NCBI RefSeq assembly: GCF_023008405.1
Contig: NZ_CP095376.1
Coordinates: 9,466,501 to 9,530,500 of the forward strand
From: Amycolatopsis sp. FBCC-B4732
Lineage (GTDB): Bacteria > Actinomycetota > Actinomycetes > Mycobacteriales > Pseudonocardiaceae
Direction: 5' to 3'
DNA: 64,000 bases
Shown here: piece by piece, positions 58,657 to 64,000 of the stretch
Numbering within the stretch: the stretch's first letter is position 1
Layout: every line of letters starts with the position of its first letter
The notes under the pieces: model-generated
What the model saw: only the letters and a program-made list of their open reading frames with translations
Database searches by the model: none
What the model was told of the DNA's origin: nothing
Position numbers and translations under genes: made by a program

Positions 58657-60161
58657 CGCTGGGCCGCGAACCTGCTCGACGCCACGATCGTCCAGTTCGC
58701 GGGCCCGGGATCCACACGGCGCTCCCGGGCCCGGCCGCCGACATCCCGTGGTTCAGCGCGGCGTACACGCTGCCGTTCGCGGCGTTCCTGATCACGGGCG
58801 GCCGCCTCGGCGACGTCCTGGGGCGCGCCAAGGTGTTCAAGATCGGCGCGGCGGGCTTCGTGCTCGCGTCGCTGGCGTGCGCGATCGCCCCGGACGCGGG
58901 CGTGCTGATCGGCGCACGGGCAGTGCAGGGCGCGGCAGCGGCGCTGGTGATCCCGCAGACGATCGGCTTGATCCGCGCCCTTTTCGAGGGCCACGAGCTG
59001 GCGAAGGCACTGGGCACGATCGGCCCGGTGATGGGCCTGTCGGCGGTGACCGGGCCGCTGCTGGGCGGACTCCTCACACAGGCGGCGTCGTGGCGGGCGG
59101 TGTTCTTGGTGAACGTCCCGCTCGGCCTCGCGGTGTTCCTGGCCGCCCGGCTGCTGCGCGAGGATCGGGCCACCACCCGCCCGCTCAACCCAGTCGGCGC
59201 CGCGCTCGCCGACACGGAGTCGCAGGCAGATCGACCCGCCACCGGATCGCGGCTTGATCTGGTCGGCACCGCAGGTCTGGGTGAAGATCGGGCGGCCGCC
59301 CGCCCGCGGCTCAACCCACCCGGCGCGGGGCTGCGTGAGGAACAGCCCATTACCCGCCCACAGCTCGACCCGGCCGACGTGGCGAGGCCGCGCAAAGACC
59401 GAGCCACCCCGCGGCTCGACTTGGTCGGCACCGCGCTCGTCGCCGCCGGCGTAGGACTGCTCGTGTTCCCGCTGATCGACCCCACCGGGCCTGACTGGCG
59501 CCTGCTCGTCGCCGGTGCGGGGTTGCTCGTCGGGTTCGGGTTCCACCAGCGCCGGTCGGCCGCCCCACTGGTCGAGCCGAGCCTCTTCGCCCACCGCGGG
59601 TTTCCGGCCGCGCTCGTCGGCTCGCTGCTGTTCTTCGCGGCGATGACCGGGCTGATGCAGGTCGTGCCGATGCAGCTCCAGCTCGGCCTCGGCGCCGACG
59701 TCCGCACCGCGGGTCTCACGCTGCTGCCGCTCTCGGCCGGGCTCGCCGTGTCGTCGTGGTTCGCCGGGGCGAAGCTGGTACCTCGGTTCGGCGCGCGCGT
59801 GATGTTCGGCGGGCTGGCGCTGCTACTGATTGGGATCCTCGCCGCGATCGCCGTCGACGCCTCGGTGCGCGGCTACCCGTGGCCGCTGCCGGTCGCGCTC
59901 GCGCTGTGCGGGCTCGGGATGGGCACGTTCACGGTGCCGTTCTTCACCGCGGCGCTGGCCCGCGTCCGACCGCACGAGACGGGCTCGGCGGCCGGGGTAC
60001 TCAACGCCGTGCAGCAGCTGGGCGGCACCCTCGGCGTCGCCCTCCTCGGCGGGCTCTACCTGGGCAGCGGCACGGCGGCGGCACCGCTCGGCCTCGGGGC
60101 CGGGCTGGTGGCCGCCGCCGCTGCCGCCGTCGTTCCGCTCAGTAGTCGTCGCGGCCGGTGA
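58636..60161 (+). pseudogene. MFS drug-transporter gene with damaged N terminus and expanded loop
   Basis: From about 58710 on, the frame reads a DHA2-type MFS protein: DIPWFSAAYTLPFAAFLITG, GRLGDVLGRAKVFKIG, and so on to the end. Upstream, RHRWAANLLDATIVQ is in another frame and lacks most of the first helix, and the join is broken by one base. No proper start is in frame before GTG 58833. The central loop carries about four extra copies of an 18-residue unit (EDRAT-RP-LDLVGTAL). It may be inactive or start abnormally. Confidence 0.65.
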
Positions 60162-60546
60162 ACTGCTGCTCCAGCAGCTCCGCCGCGCCGGCGACGAGCT
60201 CGAGGGGGTCGGTGAACTCGTTGATGTCGAGGTTGATCAGCGGGAGCGAGTGGCGCAGCACGAGGTGGTCGCCCATCACGGCGATCCCGCCCACCACGAT
60301 CGCCTCGCCGACCTCGGTCAGCACGGCGAGGAGGTCGACCTCGTCGTGCCGGGCGAACGGCGTCGCGATCTGCACCCAGTCCTCGCGCTGGTCGAGGATC
60401 TCGCGGGCGATCACGACGATCTGGGCGCGCTGTTCGGTGTCGGGATCGTCGCCGAAGATCAGGCGGATGCGGATCTCGTCGGGCTCGTCGCGCACCACCC
60501 GGTACGACTCCCTGATGTAAGCGACCAGATCGTCCCACTGCGCCAC
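60139..60546 (-). CDS. YbjN/secretion-chaperone-like small protein
   Basis: A 135-residue acidic protein from GTG 60546 with GGAG upstream: WDDLVAYIRESYRVV, then IVVIAREILDQREDWVQIAT, then HLVLRHSLPLINLDINEF. The fold pattern matches YbjN or type-III-secretion-chaperone-like proteins found widely in actinomycetes. The function is unknown. It overlaps the end of the MFS gene by 23 bp. Confidence 0.6.
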   Translation of the reverse strand: MAQWDDLVAYIRESYRVVRDEPDEIRIRLIFGDDPDTEQRAQIVVIAREILDQREDWVQIATPFARHDEVDLLAVLTEVGEAIVVGGIAVMGDHLVLRHSLPLINLDINEFTDPLELVAGAAELLEQQFTGRDDY

Positions 60547-60590
60547 GCTTTTCTCCGTTCTCGTGCCGGTGTGCGCGCTCAGCGTAGCGA

Positions 60591-61460
60591 TCAGGGGGCG
60601 CCGATCCGGTCGAGATCGGCGAGAACGTCGGCGGGCAGTTCGAGCTCGGCGGCGGCGAGGTTCTCCCGCAGGTGCTCCGGCGACGACGTCCCCGGGATCA
60701 GCAGCATCGACGGCGACCGCTGCAGCAGCCAGGCGAGCGCGACCTGCATCGGCGTGGCCCCGACCCGCGCGGCGCAGTCGTCGAGTGCGCCGGACTGCAG
60801 CGGGCTGAACCCGCCGAGCGGGAAGTACGGCACGAAGGCGATCCCCTCGGCGGCGCACTTGTCGACGAGGTCGTCGTTCTCGCGGTGCGCGAGGTTGTAC
60901 TGGTTCTGCACGCACACGACGGGCGCGATGGCCTTGGCCTCGTCGAGCTGCTCGGCGGTGACGTGGCTGACGCCGAGGTGCCGGATCAGCCCCTGCCGCC
61001 GCAGGTCCGCGAGCACCCCGAACGGCTCGGCGAGCGACATCGGCACGGGGTAGTCCCCGGCGGCGTTGCTCAGCCTGAGGTTGACGACGTCGAGCGCGTC
61101 GACCCCGAGGTTCCGCAGGTTGTCGTGCACGGCCTGGGTGAGCTCATCGGCCGACAGCGCGGCCGGCCAAGCCTTGTCCTCGCTGCGCTTCGCGCCGACT
61201 TTCGTGACGATGCACAGGTTTTCGGGGTACGGGTGGAGCGCTTCCTTGATGACCGCGTTCACGGTGTGCGGCCCGTAGTAGTCACTGGTGTCGAGGTGGG
61301 TGACCCCGGCCCCGACGGCTTCCTTCAGCACGGCGACGGCGGTGTCGTGATCCCGCGGCGGCCCCCACACGCCGGGGCCGGCCAGCTGCATGGCGCCGTA
61401 TCCCATGCGGGTGACCGGGATTTCGCCGCCGAGGGGGTAGGTGCCGCCCAGGTTCGCCAT
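60591..61460 (-). CDS. Aldo/keto reductase
   Basis: A 289-residue NADPH-dependent reductase with GYGAMQL, the catalytic THLDTSDYYGPH (Asp, Tyr), LCIVTKVGAKR (Lys), and a late cofactor-binding segment LLIPGTSSPEHLRENLAAAE. The family reduces small carbonyls. It stands alone, convergent with the MFS region and divergent from the STAND gene. Confidence 0.9.
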   Translation of the reverse strand: MANLGGTYPLGGEIPVTRMGYGAMQLAGPGVWGPPRDHDTAVAVLKEAVGAGVTHLDTSDYYGPHTVNAVIKEALHPYPENLCIVTKVGAKRSEDKAWPAALSADELTQAVHDNLRNLGVDALDVVNLRLSNAAGDYPVPMSLAEPFGVLADLRRQGLIRHLGVSHVTAEQLDEAKAIAPVVCVQNQYNLAHRENDDLVDKCAAEGIAFVPYFPLGGFSPLQSGALDDCAARVGATPMQVALAWLLQRSPSMLLIPGTSSPEHLRENLAAAELELPADVLADLDRIGAP

Positions 61461-61695
61461 GCCGCTCCTTTGCTTCGAGTGCGTCTCGTGAGGAGTCTAG
61501 GCGAGGTCCTCACGCGACCGATTTTGTCGGTGGTGCGCGGTAGGATTGAACTGGGGGCTGCTCACGACGATTTCCGTTGTGGGGCAAGGGAAATCATTGG
61601 TCGGGTTTCACCCGATCCAGCGATGATCTTTCGCACGCTTGTTCGGTAGCGTTGGTGGTGTGGCCGGGAGAGTCGACCTGCGAAAGGAGATCGTC

Positions 61696-61707
61696 ATGAA
61701 GGCCTGA
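61696..61707 (+). other. Three-codon mini-ORF before the STAND gene
   Basis: ATG AAG GCC TGA, preceded by AAAGGAG at good spacing. The following GGAGG and ATG or TTG of the STAND gene come 20-27 bases later. It may be a translational enhancer or leader; it may equally be the stump of a lost peptide gene. Confidence 0.35.
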
Positions 61708-61727
61708 GACAGCTCGACCTAGGAGGA

Positions 61728-64000
61728 ATGGCATTGCGAAGAACCACCCTGGTTCCGGTCCGGGACAATCTTCCGGTGGATGCGAAGACGTACGTCGACA
61801 ACACCATCGATGCGGGCCGGGACATCGGAACGGTCGTGCAGGCAGGCACCATCGGAACTGTCAACCTGGCCGCCTCTCCGGCCGGCACCGCCGTGGCCGT
61901 GGTGCTGCCGGTGCGAAGTGACGTCGGAGCGTACGCCGAGGTCTTTGTGGGCCGCGAGGACGAAGTCGAGCGCCTGTCGTCGCAGCTGCAGCCCGGTTCC
62001 GGGGCTTCGGTCTCGTACGTCGCCGGGATGGGCGGTGTGGGCAAGACGGCGTTGGCGTTGCACTGCGCGCGGGCTGTGGGCGAAGCCGGTTGGTTCCCCG
62101 GTGGCGTCTTCTCAGCGGACATGCAGGGTTACCGAACTGACGGCGGCGTTCCCGCACGAGCGATGCTGCGACCGTTGATGCGGCTCCTGGGGGCCGACCC
62201 CCACGAGATCCCCGTGGACGTGGGCGAGCAACTGGCCGCCTACCAGCAGGTGCTCGACCAGTTGGACCGGTCGGGTAATGCGGTCCTGCTGGTTCTCGAC
62301 AACGTCTCCAGCGCGGAACAGATCCAGGGGTTGCTTCCCGCCGGCGGTGTTCACCGGGTGGTGGTCACGACCCGCGAGACCCTGAGTCTTCCCGGGGCTC
62401 GCGGTTTCTCCCTCGATGTGCTGACGAACGAGAACGCGAGCGTTCTGCTCGACAGGGCCATCTGCGATCTGACTCCGGACGAGCGGCGGCTGTCCGCGGA
62501 TCCGATCGGGACGCGGGAATTGATCCGTACCTGCGGGCGGCTCCCGCTGGCTCTGCGGATCGTCGCGGCCCTGCTCGTGGACGAACCTGCGTTGACACCT
62601 GCCCGGCTGGCCGCCGAACTGACCGAGGCCGGGATCGTGGGCTTCGCGCACGGTGAGCGAGCGTTGGCGGCGGTGCTCGACCTTTCCTGGCACCGCTTGC
62701 TCCGCCGCAACCGGGCCGCGGCCCGGCTGTTGCGGCTGCTCTGCCTGACCGTGGGGCCGGATTGCCCCACGGAAGTCGCCGCCGTCCTCAACGGCTCGTC
62801 CGACGCTCGCACTGTGCCACTGCTCCGCACGCTGCGTCAGGCACATCTGCTCGCCCATGCCGACCAGCGCTGGCGGATGCACGACCTCGTTCGTGCCCAT
62901 GCGGAAACCTGCGACGCCGGTCTCAGCGCGTCCGATCTTCAGGCGGCTGACACGCGCCTGGTCGACCACTACGTCTTCACCGCACAAGACGCCGTGTTTC
63001 GCATTTCCGACCTTGCGAAAAGACCGGGTCACCACCGTTTCGACCGCACCGAAGATGCCGACCGCTGGCTGGTCACCGAATACCCCACGCTGCTCGCGGT
63101 CGCGCACAAGACCGCTGAAGCAGGGAACCACCGCTACGCCATGGTGCTGTGCAGTCACTTGTTCGCGTACCAGAACAGGCACGGCTACCTGACCGATCTG
63201 CTCATGACCTCCCGACTCGGTTATGCCGGCGCGTGCCTTTCCGGCGAGATCGCGGCCCGCGCGGACGCGGCGAGCAACCTCGGCATCGCGCTGAACAAAG
63301 TCGGACTGATCGCCGAGGCGATCGACTTGTTCCGGGTCGCCATCGACCTGCACACCGAGAACGGCAGCACCCACGATGCCGCCAAGGCCTGGAACAACCT
63401 GGGAAACACGCTCGGCGCGGCGGGGCGGCGCGACGAGGCGGTGCACGCTTGCCGCACCGCCGTCGACGCTTACCGGAGAGCCGGCAACGTTCGAAAAGAG
63501 GCGGCCGCGTGGATCAACCTGGGTAGCGCACTGGCAGCTGATGAGCAGCCGGAGAACGCGGTCCTCGCCTTTGAGAAAGCCGCCGAGATGTGCCGGGAGA
63601 CCGGCGACGTGGGGACCGAGGTGACGGCCTGGTCCAGTGCGGCGGGCGCGCTGCTGGACGCGGGCCAGTCCGAGGACGCCGTCCGGGCGGGCAACACCGC
63701 CGTCGCGGTCGGCCAGGCGAACCGGAACGTCGGGGCCGAGGCTGCCGCGTGGGCGAGTCTCGGCTTCCTCTACCAGCGCCTCGGCCGCTCCCGGGAAGCC
63801 GATGACGCTTGCCGGCGGAGCATCGCGATGGAGGGCCGGGAAGAGCCGACGGGGACGGTCGCGTTGCGGTGGACCCAGTTGGGCCACGCGAGATCCGAAG
63901 AAGGGGACCACACCGGAGCCGCAGCGGCGCACCGGGAAGCTGTTCGCGCTTATCGCCGCATCGGCGACTGGCACGGCGAGGCGATGACATCGAACAACCT
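61728..64000 (+). CDS. NB-ARC/TPR STAND regulator or effector (runs off the window)
   Basis: Over 755 residues are visible. The N-terminal 50 residues hold the DIGTVVQAGTIGTVNL motif common before actinobacterial NB-ARC domains. The P-loop is VAGMGGVGKTALAL; Walker B is AVLLVLDNVSS; VVVTTRETLSLPG, the GLPL-like GRLPLALRIVAALL and a winged-helix MHDLVRAHAE follow. TPR repeats run from about residue 490 on (AWNNLGNTLGAAGRRDEAVH, AWINLGSALAADEQPENAV). The start may be ATG 61728 or, with better spacing to GGAGG, TTG 61734. STAND proteins serve as switches in regulation and phage defence; no effector domain is seen. Confidence 0.88.
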   Translation, partial: MALRRTTLVPVRDNLPVDAKTYVDNTIDAGRDIGTVVQAGTIGTVNLAASPAGTAVAVVLPVRSDVGAYAEVFVGREDEVERLSSQLQPGSGASVSYVAGMGGVGKTALALHCARAVGEAGWFPGGVFSADMQGYRTDGGVPARAMLRPLMRLLGADPHEIPVDVGEQLAAYQQVLDQLDRSGNAVLLVLDNVSSAEQIQGLLPAGGVHRVVVTTRETLSLPGARGFSLDVLTNENASVLLDRAICDLTPDERRLSADPIGTRELIRTCGRLPLALRIVAALLVDEPALTPARLAAELTEAGIVGFAHGERALAAVLDLSWHRLLRRNRAAARLLRLLCLTVGPDCPTEVAAVLNGSSDARTVPLLRTLRQAHLLAHADQRWRMHDLVRAHAETCDAGLSASDLQAADTRLVDHYVFTAQDAVFRISDLAKRPGHHRFDRTEDADRWLVTEYPTLLAVAHKTAEAGNHRYAMVLCSHLFAYQNRHGYLTDLLMTSRLGYAGACLSGEIAARADAASNLGIALNKVGLIAEAIDLFRVAIDLHTENGSTHDAAKAWNNLGNTLGAAGRRDEAVHACRTAVDAYRRAGNVRKEAAAWINLGSALAADEQPENAVLAFEKAAEMCRETGDVGTEVTAWSSAAGALLDAGQSEDAVRAGNTAVAVGQANRNVGAEAAAWASLGFLYQRLGRSREADDACRRSIAMEGREEPTGTVALRWTQLGHARSEEGDHTGAAAAHREAVRAYRRIGDWHGEAMTSNN

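Noticed and set aside
62112..63974. Minus-strand frame of 620 codons
   Set aside because: It is antisense to the NB-ARC/TPR gene; the motifs are all on the plus strand.

Overview
The window is high-GC actinomycete DNA. I would place it in the Pseudonocardiales (Amycolatopsis-like) from the SigK/RskA/fasciclin cluster, the LAxTG-type surface protein and the actinobacterial VirB4/PrgI conjugation genes; this placement is inference, as no rRNA or tRNA gene is visible.

1-21.7 kb: a mobile, accessory block. A minus-strand operon (7712 to 1) encodes a mating-pair/type IV secretion apparatus of the actinobacterial PrgI-VirB4-VirD4 kind, headed by a sigma-like helix-turn-helix protein. Divergent from it are a degenerate and an intact DNA methyltransferase (8.0-10.0 kb). 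A defence-like cargo follows: an uncharacterised protein coupled to an XRE-ImmA/IrrE protein, a decayed RecF/OLD-like ATPase, and a 1211-residue protein with a C-terminal PD-(D/E)XK nuclease core. A second, decayed copy of the methyltransferase is split by three insertion sequences in tandem (IS701-IS5-IS701), each abutting CTAG. The block ends in remnants of a VUT transporter gene and an iron-sulfur oxidoreductase subunit.

22-43.4 kb: chromosomal-looking DNA with cell-envelope and stress genes. It holds two secreted repetitive proteins, a Tat-exported ferritin-like protein beside a TatB-like gene, DoxX and YeeE/YedE membrane proteins, and a SigK-type cluster. That cluster has two FAS1 lipoproteins, a DipZ remnant, a sulfite-oxidase-like molybdoenzyme, a KAS III enzyme, and sigK-rskA. 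Next come partner-switching genes (STAS and HATPase) behind a SigB/SigF-type promoter, then a beta-propeller lipoprotein.

43.4-48.8 kb: a second accessory patch. A DUF2637 element remnant and a frameshifted HTH gene lie between imperfect direct repeats. They are followed by a two-gene operon of a coiled-coil protein and a DUF4041/GIY-YIG nuclease, a likely anti-phage module and one of the best candidates here for a little-studied system.

48.7-64 kb: chromosomal genes. These are a P450 divergent from a TetR regulator with a palindromic operator between them, a thioester-domain surface protein, an AraC regulator, a secreted intradiol dioxygenase fused to a CBM5/12 module, a type II thioesterase, a GH19 chitinase with two CBM5/12 modules and a DasR-like site, an AsnC regulator facing a damaged MFS gene, an aldo/keto reductase, and the start of an NB-ARC/TPR STAND protein that runs off the end.
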